Assembly (NCBI RefSeq): GCF_051622035.1
Contig: NC_135356.1
Coordinates: 11,249,579-11,313,578 of the forward strand
Direction: 5' to 3'
DNA from: Arctopsyche grandis
Lineage: Eukaryota > Arthropoda > Insecta > Trichoptera > Hydropsychidae
Length of the DNA: 64,000 bases
Below are positions 1 to 11,911 of the stretch, piece after piece (the stretch's first letter is position 1; the number at the start of each line of letters is the position of its first letter). The notes beneath the pieces were generated by a model. The model had not been told where the DNA came from, did not search any database, and worked only from the letters and a program-made list of their open reading frames with translations. Both the position numbers and the translations under genes were made by a program.

Positions 1-1539
1 TTCATTAAAACATCAAAAAAATAAAAATTAATTACATTTTCAAACTTTCACCTAAGTTTATCGGTAAATACACATGTAAAATGTATCAACAATCCCACAC
101 ACACACACACACACAGACGTTTACTATATAGTAAATATGTACATATTTATACATATGTAATACAATACCTTGCTTTAGTAAAAACACGAAAGCGGAAGAA
201 GTTAACACAAAATTTAACCGTCCGAATTGACTGTGTTACGCGATATTTTCTTTATTATTATTGAAATTAATATTTCCGTCGGTTTTTTTCCTCTCTTCAT
301 TAACTCCAGCAATACGATGCTTAATATCCGCACCGAATCGCACAAGTGGTCTATGAAAATATAAAATTTGGGTGCTAAAATTTCTGATATCATAATATCG
401 TAGGCTTAATTTTTCGATAAATTACCGGGAAATGCGCCAGCCATAAGTCACGTACGTACACACACATATGTACTATGGTGGGGATTTAGCCCCAATATTG
501 ACCTGTAAATAAGCTACTAAATAAAGCATATTCTAAAAGTGTGTGGGGTTAAAACGGTTAATCGTTTAGTGGCGTGTGTTGTGTTCGCCTCTGACATTGT
601 TAACACAAAGAAACGTATTATACTCATACAACCGTACATTCTGTATTCACAGAAATATTTACACGAACGACATTTGTGTCAAATGAAAATTCCCGTGAAA
701 ATATGATCGTCAAATCGAATGAGATGACACAGACAATAATCTGGAAGGAAATTTACAACGTAATTTTAGCTATAATTACACCAACGCTCAGTGCTTCTCA
801 AGCTTATTTCGTATTTGAAGTTCCATCGTCAAGTTCAAGTGCAATTGGTCAAATGTAGACAACAAAGGATCACACATATGTACGTTGATATCCGAATCGA
901 TACAAATCTCCAAGTGTATCGACTACATACATACATATGTACATATGAGATGTTATATTTGAAAGTGGCGGAAATTCAATTTTCAGTTTCAAAACCTATA
1001 TTTCTATTTGGCTTAATTCACAAATTGTTATCACTTATTTTAATTCGATATGTCCAGAATCTTGGTAAAGCAGAATAAACGTATTACAAGCCACCAGTAC
1101 ATATTTTTAAATATTATTAAACGCAAAATATTATATTCAATATTCTGCGAGATATTTTTCGAAATTTAAAAGTGAACTTATGCCACTTTCAATTATAACG
1201 GTTCATATAAAATATCAGTGTTGAAGCGTCGATACCTCAAGATGTTTCATGATTCAGTCCAGTGTGGATTTCGGTCAAATATATGATAAAGATTTCAATT
1301 ACATACATATTTATATGATATATCCATATATTTGTTGTTTTTATATACACCTTATAAGACTCTTTTTAACATTTATGATAGTTACAGATTGACAAATGTC
1401 TGCCTCTAATAATGAAACAAGGTTCATATTTTATACAAAACTATTTTGTTTCGCTTTATTTTGCATACATACCAGAAATAACAACATTATTATGATAAAT
1501 AAGAATTTTGACCAAAAGTATATATACATATATATTTAT
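1..1539. other. Gene-free AT-rich stretch
   Basis: No gene is visible. Open frames are short, use AT-biased codons and match no family I recognise. Scattered copies of the tetranucleotide CATA/TATG occur, as in most of the window, and a short (CA)n run lies near 100-114. Confidence 0.6.
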
Positions 1540-1795
1540 ATGGTTTTACCAATAAAAGATATCAAATCCTCAGACATCGAAATTGAGTAGTTTTTCTCGT
1601 GTAGCATAAGTATTTATTAAATGATCTATAAGATAGATATTTTTCTATCTAATTTAATAGATAGAAAGGTTTAGGAGTTATATTTAATTAACTTTTACCT
1701 TTACTTTGCGAAAAACTAATATAAACCCTGTAAAAATTCGCGGACTGTCATAAAGAGTTCCGAAAATTCAGACGGTATATAATGAGCTAAAATCA
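1540..1795 (+). repeat. Dispersed repeat family A, 3' part
   Basis: This segment shares an ordered series of blocks with 20971-21330 and 27060-27660. They include a Pre-block resembling CAGATATTGAAATTAACTGG, a TTTCTCGYGTAGCATA-like block, a CTATAAGATAG block, and a late block ending in TACTTTGCGAAAAA followed by a GGAGTTTTAAGA/AGTTCCGAAAATTC-like stretch. The other copies are longer at the left, so this one appears truncated. No protein coding is seen. It is probably a non-autonomous transposon, class unknown. Confidence 0.5.
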
Positions 1796-4674
1796 TAGTA
1801 AACATTTTATTATTACGTATAAAAAACAAAATATGGAAAACGTTTCAATAATATTTAAGCATTTATTAGATGTGTTTATTCTCTGTTGTACTTTCGTTGT
1901 TTCAATAGCCGTAAGGGAGGTAATCTAAGACCCTTGAAAATGGTACCCAAATTATCAGAAATTAAATTATAAAAGCAGACCCGAGCTAATAATGTAAGAT
2001 AATACAAATCGATGGGATTAATTAAAATTTACTAAAACCTGATACGATATTAAATCCTCTTGCTTTGAAAGATCCTTGGGTTGTGTGCGAACCGACATGC
2101 CTTGTCAGCCGTAAAACCTGGGATGAGTAATGTAAATCCCATCCCAACTCCATACCGCAGTTTTACGCACACTTCATCATTCTCCGCAAGATCTCTTCGC
2201 ATCCCGGATGAGGGAATTATTTATTAGTTGAATTGGAGGAGCACAAACACAAAACCAGACCGTTCAAAGAGCACTTTACATCCGCGAGAAATCACTACTT
2301 TCAAATACGAAATTAAACCGAACACTCGGAAAAGATATGAAGTAAAAATTCACCACGTAGAACTTCTAGTGAATGAAACTCGTCATTAGAACGAGATTAG
2401 GCTAGAATAGGGGAGGAATAGGGATGATTAAGGAAACGCCCAAATTATGATTTGAGGATTAAGGTTGTGGTATTTCGGAAAGGACTATGATTGATTACAC
2501 CGCTTAATGAATGACCGGATAATTTTATTAATTACTCTGAGTAATGTACACAGTTTATCATAACGCGTATACATTTGTCAAATAATGTGTACCTACATAA
2601 ACTTAAATCTCGTAAAAAACATTAGCACGCTCGACTGAAATAAAACTAATATATCTCAAACCATACTTCATTCAACAACAATCATCAAATATAACAATTT
2701 TAAGAAGAAGATTAATCAAAATACAAGTAAACTTTTTTTTTTAAATAAGTAGTCGAAAAAGTAAAAGTGCTCTAATTGTGTATTCGAGTAAAAAAAATGG
2801 GAAGCATAAATCTGTGCGCGCTTTTGATGTTGCAAATAGCAGTTTGCGGCTTCAAAATCAATAACGATCAACTTTAAAACACTTATTTTATTACATGGCA
2901 AGTGCTACGTAATACAAAACAGAAATTGCATACGTTTTTTTTCAAAAATTGATTCAAGTTATTTCACATCCAAATGAAGGAAAAATACATACACGATATA
3001 CATATGTACATATAGAGTGGACGTGTATTTTTTTTGTACATATATTGAACAAGCCAATAAGCAGGCGACGATATCACCATTGCATTTAAAAATAGTTCTT
3101 GTGTATAAACCGAATCGATGAAAATAGCGTACGGTGCCGGCAGCAAAGTGTTAACCGAAAACATTCACACAGACACGAAACTAATTACAAATTAAAACAA
3201 CGGTACTTTTTTATGTTAGATTATAATAATAGCATTACATCGTTTCCCGTGCATAACAACAATTTGAACCGTTTTATGTAACGTGCATTGTCGAAGGAGA
3301 ATACGTATCGAAAATTTGCGATCGCAACCAGATAAAACTATTAAAATTTAATAATAAAAACTCGTACACATTGTGCGGTAATCGATAGAAAATTCACACG
3401 ATTATATAAAAAAAATAAAAAAGTAATGATATTTTTTTTCACTGAGAGAGCGCGTCCATACACGACCGTAACATTTCGGTACTGAACGAAACACGTGGAG
3501 CAAGGTGAGATGCTATTGGTCACGAGCGAAGCAGGGGTAAAGAACTTTAATAAAAAAATAATAAACTTAACAGAAAATACACCCAAGTATGCAAATAAAT
3601 AGTATTTAGACCCAAACATAATTCACAACAAATCCCAAGGTGGAAAATTTACGACCGCATAAAAATCGCAACTGGACTTAAGTATGTATATCTTATACCG
3701 ACTTGTTTACAATAAAAGTTCCAAGTCTACACGCAAAGGTAGATTGCGGGGGCGCTAGTTACGTCACTAAAAGTGGTGTACAGTTTCGAAACTGTGCGAT
3801 AAGTACTTTCAGTAATGTCGTTGTGGATAAAAGGCTCACTCGTATAAATGTATCATTCCGATATTGATTCCGTCGACGTTCACTTCAGAGAAATTACATT
3901 TTTTTTGGGAAATAAAATTTGAATATCGTTATATATTCTTTTTTCATTTTACTACGTTTGCTCAAAGCTTTTTTTATATTTTCATGTTTAAATTTTGAGA
4001 TCGTAACATGAATTGATAAATATTTACGTAATATAATAATTGTAAAAATAAATAAATTTTATAATAAAACCCAAATGATTCATCCCATAAATATTGACTA
4101 AAAATAATAATAAATAACACTAATGAATGGTAAAGCATCAGATCGTTGCTCAATTTTATTATGCTTATTAATATATCAATTGAATTATTGACGATTTTGA
4201 TAACATTATTTAAATAAGTGTCGAAAATCTCTTACGAGTTTTATTTTGAATTTTATTAAATTCAGTTTTTGAAAAAAAATATTAATAAAACATATAAATA
4301 ATTTTGATAATACTAAAATGATAACTTCAATTCATAATTATATAAATTTAAGTAGCAAGTTGATAATTTTAGTATTATTAAAATTATTTATACGAATTAT
4401 ATTTTTGAAAATAAAAATATATACTTACCCAATAAAAAATTTATACGTATAATGTAATATAAAAAATAATAATATAAAAATTATATAATACGGAACCGTG
4501 CGCAGGGAGGAGCGAAGGGGTTGACGGTCCAGGGCGTCAAAATTGAATGCGAATTTTAAATTAAATCCCAATTTTTTTTAGTAAAATAATAAATGAAAAT
4601 AAACCTTTTAAAAGCATTTCGGTTAGCTAATAGATTTAATATGACAGCAAACTAGAATAAGAAAATGGTTGTGA
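1796..4674. other. Gene-free stretch
   Basis: No coding exon could be supported. The segment 3700-3900 is somewhat richer in GC than its surroundings and could be an isolated promoter or first exon, but no open frame or splice signal supports this. The rest is AT-rich sequence with short chance frames. A small GC-richer patch lies at 4491-4545. Confidence 0.5.
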
Positions 4675-5155
4675 TTATTTGCAGGTACTATATCTGCGAC
4701 AGGCGCAAAGCCTTCTGCGCTTGCGCGTGAACTAATCCGATTATAATTTCTTACATTTAATGTATGCTAGACTTGTTTAATCAATCATTATACATGAGGC
4801 AAATCAATTTCGCACGTTATTATAATAGATTTATATAATTTAGCTAGTTCGCGGCTTGTACTTGTATATAGGTATTATACGTTGTATATGATAATAATTT
4901 TCTAACAATTAATAATATTAAATAATTTGGATTATATTTCTTACTCTACTTTACGAGTTCGAATTAAATTTTAAGAGGTTTAAAACAAAATTTTAACAGG
5001 AAACACGCTGATAGTGACAGTTCACGCGCATGCGCAGAAGGCTTTGCGCCTGTCGCAGATGTAGTACCTGCAAATAGCCAATAATTCGCAGATACAGTAC
5101 TTGCAAATAGCCAATAGTTTGCAGATATAGTACCTGCAAATAGCCAAAACCTATA
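4675..5155. repeat. Inverted-repeat element with a tandem 33-bp array in one arm
   Basis: The left arm (4675-4732) and right arm (about 5020-5077) are inverted copies of about 58 bp with only two or three mismatches. They share the core GCAGAAGGCTTTGCGCCTGT. The right side then continues as three tandem units of 33-34 bp, each containing GTACCTGCAAATAGCCAA or a near variant (5053-5152). The - strand of the array reads through as repeated NYWLFAGT-type residues, but this is a by-product of the repeat, not a protein. A foldback or MITE-like element is the best reading. Confidence 0.6.
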
Positions 5156-7402
5156 TAAAATAGCATAAAGAGCTTTTTCCAGTATTCCAGTAAACATTAC
5201 ATAAACTGAAAGATATTAATTATACTTAAAATACATAGTTATTTAAAATCTTCAATGGCTCAAGAGAGATTGAGTAGTCTATGTGTGTATACTATCAATT
5301 GAAAACAACGCAATACAATTCTTAGATTTAGAGATAATTAAACCGCAAACACACTGAATCGTATGGCATGCACGTGCTCGTCGTTTCTAGATGGAAAGGT
5401 CGTTTTTGGAACTGGAAATTAGACTTCCGCCACTTTCAAATATAATGGCTCATATATTTAAACGTACCCCTAGAAATATAATACAACATTTAAGGCGTAA
5501 ACACATGGCATGGACGTGCTTCAAGTCATTGTTAATTCGCACGATCTTATCATTCCGATATACTCCTGTATTTTTTCAAATATGAGATCGATCACTGTCA
5601 AACCTATTGCAATGCAGAGATAAAATGTCACCGAAAAAACTCGAAGGGGTGAGTTCTGGAAAGATCGCGACGGCACAGACTAAGCTGCCAGCGTTTTTTT
5701 TGCATGTGCAAAACTATCTACAAAAAAGGCACGTGCCACGCACGATTCTGTGTCTGCAGTCTGCACCTCTATCGATTATCTTTTAGTATCAAAATAAATT
5801 TAAATTCTATTCATTCATAGTTTTTATTATTATTTTTTTTTTTTGTGTAATATATAAAACTTGGGAGGGGGGTCCAAATTCAAGCTTGTGCCCCGAGAGG
5901 AAATTCTCCTTCACATGGCGCTGTGAATAATTATAAATATTTGTCAAGCATTTTTCCTCAATTCCAAATATGATATGTATTTACAGCTTAAAACAAGTCT
6001 ACATCCAATACAATAAAAGACTCGAAATATTCTAAATCAACTATCAATATTGAATTGTGTTAATTTTTGTCTGAATTAAATTAAACTAGATTAATATTTA
6101 CTCCGACAATTTATTATTTATTTTCCAAGACGTAGAAACCGCTCCAGAGGATACTTCATTGTATTACACATACATTGTATGTACGTACGAGGGCATTAAA
6201 ATCGATCGAAAGAAATACACGCACCAATATTTGAAAGCCACTGACGCAAAACAAAACAACCGTCACAAAATCTTTGAAAATCGAACAGAACGGAACACAC
6301 CAATAAAATCTAGCATTCCGAAATTATCACGTGACGTCAAAATTACGCCGTGTGAAAAGATCGTAGTAATTAATTAATAAACTAAAATTAATATTAATAA
6401 ATTAACATTAATATTAGTTAGATATACTCGCCCGATACTATATACTATGTATTAATATCGAAAGTATGTATGTACATACATACATATACATATACCCATC
6501 CATTCTTGGGCTAAAATTCTTATAGAATAAATTAATTTCGAAAGATCATTCGAAAGACAAGTTCTTTTTGCCTACAAAAATTGGTTCACTATTGTCAAAT
6601 TTTTATTTTTGCACTTTTGATTTGTAGGACAATTGTAATTAACAATAGTGAGCCATTATAATATATACTATACATATATGTATATATAATTACGATTTAA
6701 AAATTGTTGTTTGGTTCATTTCATACACATATATAAATATAAAACTTGACGGAAATTCATTTAGTGAATTCTTCTGCCATCGCGTAAACCTTCCCTCTTT
6801 GTATTATATGTACATCTATCGATTTAAAAATAAATTCTCCGCTTCCTTTGAATCCGAGATATATTTATTTGTTTGTCCAAACGAGACCGACCTCAATACC
6901 AGGGTTTGTCAATATGTGCGTCGCATACCCTCGAGGGATGCACGGAACCGAGGGTGGCAGAGTAAAACTTGTATTATTTCATATATATGCATATGTATAT
7001 ATACAGATTCAAAGCACGCAAACTAACAACCCCCTCGGGCGATTCTCATTAAGGAACTATCGACGATTTTAAAAAATAGTCGTATTTCCTTCGTCATCTC
7101 ATGCCTACCCGCGACGAAGTAAAGACCAACACGCGACTTTTATCATCCGTTTGTATTATAAATGCGTTTTGTTTTTTAACCAAGCCGGTTAAGAATAACA
7201 TCAAAGCATCGACGACGAATCAAAATAAATACAAAACTGGGATGAATTATTACTTCCGGTTGTCCTATTTTTCGTGACGCGGGGCCGAATACATTACCAG
7301 GCCAACGCCGAGAACTGTCAAATTGGCGATCGCATGGCAGCGAAAGGCCGAGTGACAGTATGTATGTATGTGTGTATGTTGATCCGATATTATTAAACGA
7401 AT
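5156..7402. other. Gene-free stretch
   Basis: Nothing coding is supported. Near 5340-5520 two loosely related segments (around GGCATGCACGTGCT and GGCATGGACGTGCT) suggest an old local duplication. Short poly-T and CATA runs are present. Open frames of 60-75 codons here overlap each other in several frames and show no family resemblance. Confidence 0.5.
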
Positions 7403-7640
7403 TAATATTGTATCATCATTTACGGTCATTCATCATCCATTGCTGGAAGACATCTTCTCCAACATGCTTCCATTCGTCTCTGTTTTGCGCATCCTCACAC
7501 ATTTATTTCAACCACCTATCTCACTTGTAGCCTTGCACCCTTTTGCATTCTCTCGGGTATCATTCAAGTATTTATTCCGCTTATCTTTCATCCGTTCATC
7601 TAGCTACGTGACCCGCCCATTGCCATCCAGTCTCTTCACT
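7403..7640 (-). mobile_element. LINE 3' end fragment (RTE-like)
   Basis: On the - strand the last codons of a LINE reverse-transcriptase ORF can be read: a segment with AQNRDEWKHVGEDVFQQW then a few residues and a stop near 7426. The same C-terminal pattern (W-K-x-V-G-E-x-F-I-Q-Q-W) occurs at 14820-15050, 55085-55290 and 59935-60099, so this is a repeated family. It is followed by a short TGATGATAC tail, as in many RTE-like LINEs. Upstream coding is lost, so the copy is 5' truncated and dead. Confidence 0.6.
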
Positions 7641-7934
7641 CTTCTCTCTCCATTATATTAACCACCCTCGTCATACTTTTCACCTACGTATTACATTTCC
7701 TATCTCTCTTCGTTATACCGAGCATAACGAAGCGTTCCATACTTATTTGAGTACATTGGACTTAATGCAGCATTCCGGCGTTCAAAGTCTAAGTTTCTAG
7801 CCAAAACTGGCAAAACACGTCGATCGAAATTTTTTCCTTCAGGCAAAATTACCTTTTCATTTGAAACGAATTCATCCAAATTTCATACATATTTTTATTT
7901 CCTATTTTTTTACTCCCTGATATTTTTATAATTG
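7641..7934. other. Gene-free stretch
   Basis: Non-coding sequence between the LINE fragment and the following repeat. It may include further decayed LINE sequence on the - strand, but no frame holds. Confidence 0.4.
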
Positions 7935-7984
7935 TATATTTATTTATACTTTGGGAAAGGCGGCATAGCCGATGGACCCAATTA
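7935..7984 (-). mobile_element. LINE 3'-tail hairpin fragment
   Basis: A TTTATTTATA run followed by GGCGGCATAGCCGAT matches the block at 29783-29850 (GGCGGCAAAGCCGATAGG). On the - strand both read as a GC-rich hairpin followed by an AATA-repeat tail, the usual shape of a non-LTR retrotransposon 3' end. Confidence 0.4.
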
Positions 7985-8374
7985 CATATGGCTTGTATTT
8001 TACTGTTAAGTATTTTAGTCTATTTTTGTCAGCATTTAAATGTGAAAGGTCAGTATTTATATTAAACGGCCAGTATACTGTCTGCGTAAATAATAAAAGG
8101 TGAGTATTTATATTAAATGGTCGGTATTTAAACATAAACGGTCAATATTAATGTTAAATGGTACGTTTTATTTTGACGAATGACCAGTATTATTTTTGAT
8201 TGGTTGGTACGATATTGTCCAACAGGCATTGCTATGTATTTGTTCCGGCGAATATACGTTAGATTTCAAATTTATTTTACTACTGTTTCTAATTTATATA
8301 CTGTCTATTTGTTATTTATACTGACATTTAATAACACAATACTGACAATTTTTGTAATAAAATACTGGCCATTT
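7985..8374. repeat. Foldback element with sub-repeats in its arms
   Basis: The left half contains several degenerate copies of a unit of about 25-35 bp around GGTCAGTATTTATATTAAA (for example near 8045, 8105, 8125 and 8145). The right half (about 8290-8374) contains the same unit in the opposite orientation (TATACTGACATTTAATAA, AATACTGACAATTTTTG, AATACTGGCCATTTA). Inverted arms built of short tandem repeats resemble the organisation of the Drosophila Foldback family. No ORF is present. The outer boundaries are approximate. Confidence 0.5.
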
Positions 8375-8375
8375 A

Positions 8376-8720
8376 TTTTGTTTCCATTTTATATTTTCTC
8401 ATGATGCCATTACGGGTTGCCCAAGAGTGACACATATGGTATTAAACCTGTAAATACATATATAAAATGAAGTCATATTCAAATAGTGGTGACAAATATT
8501 AGGTATGATGGTTTTTGCCAATTCTTGATGAGGAATCGATTCAACAATGAAATCAGATGAACGGTCGACTTGGAGTCACAAATATCCAAATCTGACAAGC
8601 AGAACGACAGATTATACTCGGAACAAATTCTTTGTAATCGAGGTCAACCCACGGGATCGAACCCAGCAATCTCTCGATGGATAGCATTAACGCAACCAAC
8701 GAGCTTTACTGCTGGCTATG
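8376..8720 (-). mobile_element. tRNA-derived SINE, family S1
   Basis: On the - strand the head contains a pol III box-B-like GGGTTCGATCCC (around 8652-8663) and, about 40 bp before it, an AGCTCGTTGGTTGCG segment that could be a box A. The body includes a conserved TTTGTGACTCC block, then a CATCTGATTTCATTGTT block, and the 3' part TTTAATACCATA...CATCATGAG ending in an A-rich tail. The same blocks, in the same order, occur at 17840-18215 (+), and part of them at 50100-50290 (-). Confidence 0.75.
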
Positions 8721-9382
8721 AGCTATATAAGCGAAAAATCCATTTACCAAACCTCCGCTGTTTTGCAGAAATGTTTTTTTCAACAAATTGAAGTATTCAT
8801 ACAGCATAAATATACAATACAATACCCACTTATACATACACAACTGGGGTAATTTAATATTGTATAATTTTCGAAAAATACGATCGCCATGGATACGACG
8901 AGGAAGCTCGATCAATTCGCCAAGCGTAAGTATTAAGTAAATAAGCGCAAATAAAAAGAAAAAAAAGCATATCTCAAATAGCAAACATCAAACGATACCG
9001 GGAAAGGGATTTATTTCATACAATTTTCCTCGACCTTGTGTGGAAAATTATACGAAACAAAAACATGAAAGCCCCCGTTTGAGTAGATCGTTAACAACGA
9101 TAAAATTTTAATAACGAGAAATGCGAAATATGTATACCAGACAGGCTCAGACTATACTAACGAGACACAAGTACACGAGTAATTGCTTCGAAAACTTATT
9201 CCGAAATTTCCTCTACGGCGCCATTAAACTTAAGACTTGAGTTCTAAAAAACACCGGGTCCAATTTAAACCAAATCAGATACATATTTTCGTATCCTTAA
9301 TATCTATACGAGGCCTAGGCGATAAAATAGCATTGACGAGCAGACCAGGTCTTCTCCCAAAACGGTTTAGAAAAATTCAGAC
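8721..9382. other. Gene-free stretch
   Basis: No coding or clear repeat is seen. A 92-codon - strand frame (8706-8984) is hydrophobic and AT-driven and overlaps the SINE head; I do not regard it as a gene. Confidence 0.4.
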
Positions 9383-10140
9383 TAGGGATTGCATTACCGG
9401 TTTACCGATTTACCGGTACATCCGGAAACTAATTTTTGGCGAATTGATTAAAAATCGATGCAAATGACGTAGATTGGGTAGTATGGAATTTGTTTTTCAG
9501 TATTAAATGTCCAAAATCACTAAATTTTTGAGAGGGATGAATATGAGGTAAACTCATCATATATCTCTATTGTTATAGGTCTTGGAGTTTTCTACAATGG
9601 GAACACAGTAATAGTAACTCATTGTAATAAGTAAAGCCCGTACCCTGAGGGGGCCGTCCATTGTTAAAATGTTGTAAATGCATTGTTTAAGGTTTGCCGA
9701 ACCTTAAACAAAGCATTTAAAACAATCGAACAATAGACGGCACGCTTCCGGTCCTACCTCTAGTAATAAGTTGTAGCGAACAGCGAGCCTTCTGCCAGTT
9801 TGACATTTCTCTTGTGGCATCACTGATGCATTCATAAGAATGACTACAATGATGCATGCCTAAGAGTGGCAACACAGACCGAACAATTCGTAATAAATGC
9901 GATCAGACAGTTATTTCAATTATGATTATTAATTATTACAAATGGGCTTCAGGTATTTAGATGATATTATTCAACTTTTTAATTACTTAAGGTTCAATCT
10001 AGGTTAGCGTTTTAAGAAAAAGTAACCATATACAGTTATCTTATCCACGTATTTTTTTTCGTTCATTTACCGGTAAAAACCGGTTTAAGGTTAATGGGAG
10101 AATTTATTTACCTTTTACGGGCAGATTGCAATCCCTACTA
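9383..10140 (+). mobile_element. Non-autonomous DNA element, family B (AGGGATTGC ends)
   Basis: The left end TAGGGATTGCATTACCGG and right end TGCAATCCCTA are inverted copies over about 11 bp. Subterminal ACCGGTTTACCG-like motifs occur at both ends. Internal blocks (AACACAGACCGAACAATTCG; GTTCAATCTAGGTTAGCG; CAGTTATCTTATCCAC) recur in order at 33372-33966, and some at 24942-25450. No clear target-site duplication was found: the flanks ATTCAGAC and CTACCGAC do not match well. It is interrupted by another MITE at 9618-9775. It is probably hAT-related because of the terminal motif, but this is not proven. Confidence 0.6.
9618..9775. mobile_element. Palindromic MITE, family C, nested in family B
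   Basis: The body reads as an imperfect palindrome around AAGGTTTGCCGAACCTT, with arms containing GTAAATGCATTGTT and AACAATAGACGGCACG. The segment GTAATAAGT occurs directly on both sides (about 9619 and 9765) and may be a 9-bp target-site duplication. Related sequence is found as a pair at 11912-12176. No ORF. Confidence 0.55.
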
Positions 10141-10194
10141 CCGACTAAATCCTCATAATGCTATTACACCTGTATTACTAATATCTATGATTTG

Positions 10195-10390
10195 TTCAGT
10201 CGGGGCTGCTATATACGTCTTGAGCCACATCATTGTAATTAGATTGCTTATCGATAGAAGCCGTGGGTTCAAATCCCGAATTGATTTTCTCAGTGAGATG
10301 AAACAGACCAGACCGGTAATGTAGTTATACTCAGCTTTTTTCAAAATAGATTTGCGAATGTAATGTGACTCCGCCGTCGATCTTCTACGG
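10195..10390 (+). mobile_element. tRNA-like SINE fragment
   Basis: The sequence GGGTTCAAATCCC at 10265-10277 is a good box B. About 35-45 bp upstream, TCTTGAGCCACATCATTGTAA could be a degenerate box A region. It does not fold as a full tRNA cloverleaf by eye, so a SINE head or tRNA pseudogene is more likely than a functional tRNA. It abuts the hAT element at 10391. Confidence 0.35.
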
Positions 10391-11869
10391 CAGCGTTTCC
10401 CAACCTTTTTTGACTCGCGTACCACTTGGTAGTACATAACGCTAACCATATAAAAATGATGTATTTCATGAAATTTGTTTTTGTAAGTGTAGTTATTATA
10501 TATATGTAGTATTTGCATGGTAAGGAATGTGAAGACAGGATACACGCAATTGTAGATCTGTTTTGGTAAGAAATTATGTGGAAAAAAAGTTATTTGCGGA
10601 GTCACAATTATAATATGCTCAAAGTTTAATATATTTATCTACTATCTTGTCATACTTCTATTATTGATACTAAAAATATTATTGATTTTGTGGTTTTAAC
10701 AAAAACACAAAATTACAAAGTACATATAATATGTTTTCTTTTCATTAAATCTCCTTACAGAATAAATTTAATGAGATCCTTGTACTTAGTTTTTTTTTTA
10801 ATTTGGTTCAAATGATGCAAGATTTACACTTAAGTTTGGAGCTGGATTCAATCAATTTCTATATTTTCTTATTAAAATATATGAAGAGAAAGCTCTCCCA
10901 ACCAGTTCAGTGCTAGTAAACGACGACAGAAATTTAGGCGCTATGTCATAAAGCTGTTCATATTCTTCACTAATACCTAGCCAAAAATTAATAACCTTAT
11001 TTATTTCGAATTCAGTTTTTAAATGCTATAATTTGAAAATTCAATCAAGTTCTTCTTTTCCTTGGTAGCTGTCCGAAAATGTTCATTATCAAAGGGGTTT
11101 GAAATCAAATTGTTTGCTTCTTAAGGTTTGGGGAAGCACTGCATTAAAGACGATTTCAGCCTTATTAAATATTCAATTATTTTTTCACGTATATCCCAAG
11201 ACATACGACTCCCGTTTGCAGATAAGAAATTATGTAAAGTTTCAAATACTTCAGTTTGATCATTTTCGATACATAAATTCCAAAAATCTAATTTTCTAAT
11301 CATATGTACTTTCAATTTTATCTGCAAAATTAAATATTATTATCGAATTGTTCTCAAGTGTCAAATTCAAGTTATTTATTTATTGGAGCGTGAACGCGGT
11401 AAATATAAAAATGCATTCCAAAAACCATGCCGAATCTGAGGAAAACGTATCGATTGCCAGATTGTCGATCATCGACTATATATACATATTGACGTCGACG
11501 ATGACCAATTAAGATAATGTTTATTAATTACTAGTTGTTTTACCCGGCTTCGCTCAATATTTGTAATATAAACAGCTTAAATATGGCGAATCTAATAGTA
11601 AATATTCATTTGTTTTTTTATTAAATTTATTTGAATCGAAAAAAATATAATATTCAACCAATTGAATTGTCGTCATGGAAATTTTATTTTGTTTTCGAAG
11701 TTCCCAAAAAAAGATACAAACTTACAAAGTCTCTTTCGAAATTATATATTAGATATAAAAAATATTTCTATTTTTATGATTGTAAATCATTCATTCCTGC
11801 ATGTCCGCCATTACTGATTTTTTTCGCGTACCACCAAGTGGTACACGTACCACAGGTTGGGAAACGCTG
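10391..11869 (-). mobile_element. hAT element 1 with decayed transposase
   Basis: The terminal inverted repeats are CAGCGTTTCCCAACCT and its exact complement, followed by subterminal TACCACTTGGT motifs at both ends. The flanking 8 bp are TTCTACGG on both sides (10383-10390 and 11870-11877), a perfect hAT-type target-site duplication. Internal - strand frames carry remnants of the transposase: FWNLCIENDQTEVFETL (within 11121-11327) and, further along, FWLGISEEYEQLYDIAP and FLSSFTST...VGRAFS, matching the C-terminal region of ZBED/SCAND3-like hAT proteins. The reading frame is broken. A younger repeat (11530-11762) is inserted inside it. Confidence 0.9.
11530..11762 (+). repeat. Dispersed repeat family D, copy 1
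   Basis: It begins ACTAGTTGTTTTACCCGGCT and ends with the block ACAAAGTCTCTTTCGAAATT followed by ATATATTAGA. Three other long copies (22474-22725, 25452-25720, 58373-58590) start at the same ACTAGT and keep the same order of blocks. A shared start point and fixed length suggest a SINE or LINE tail. The GGCTTCGCTCGGTAT core resembles sequences at RTE-type 3' ends. It is nested inside hAT element 1, so it is younger than that element. Confidence 0.65.
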
Positions 11870-11911
11870 TTCTACGGCAAATACGTTCATGGAAGAGACA
11901 TTACTAATGTC

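Noticed and set aside
9383..10140. Target-site duplication around family B
   Set aside because: The flanks ATTCAGAC and CTACCGAC agree at only about half the positions, no better than chance with this composition.
10195..10390. A functional tRNA gene
   Set aside because: Only the box B region is convincing; no cloverleaf could be drawn.
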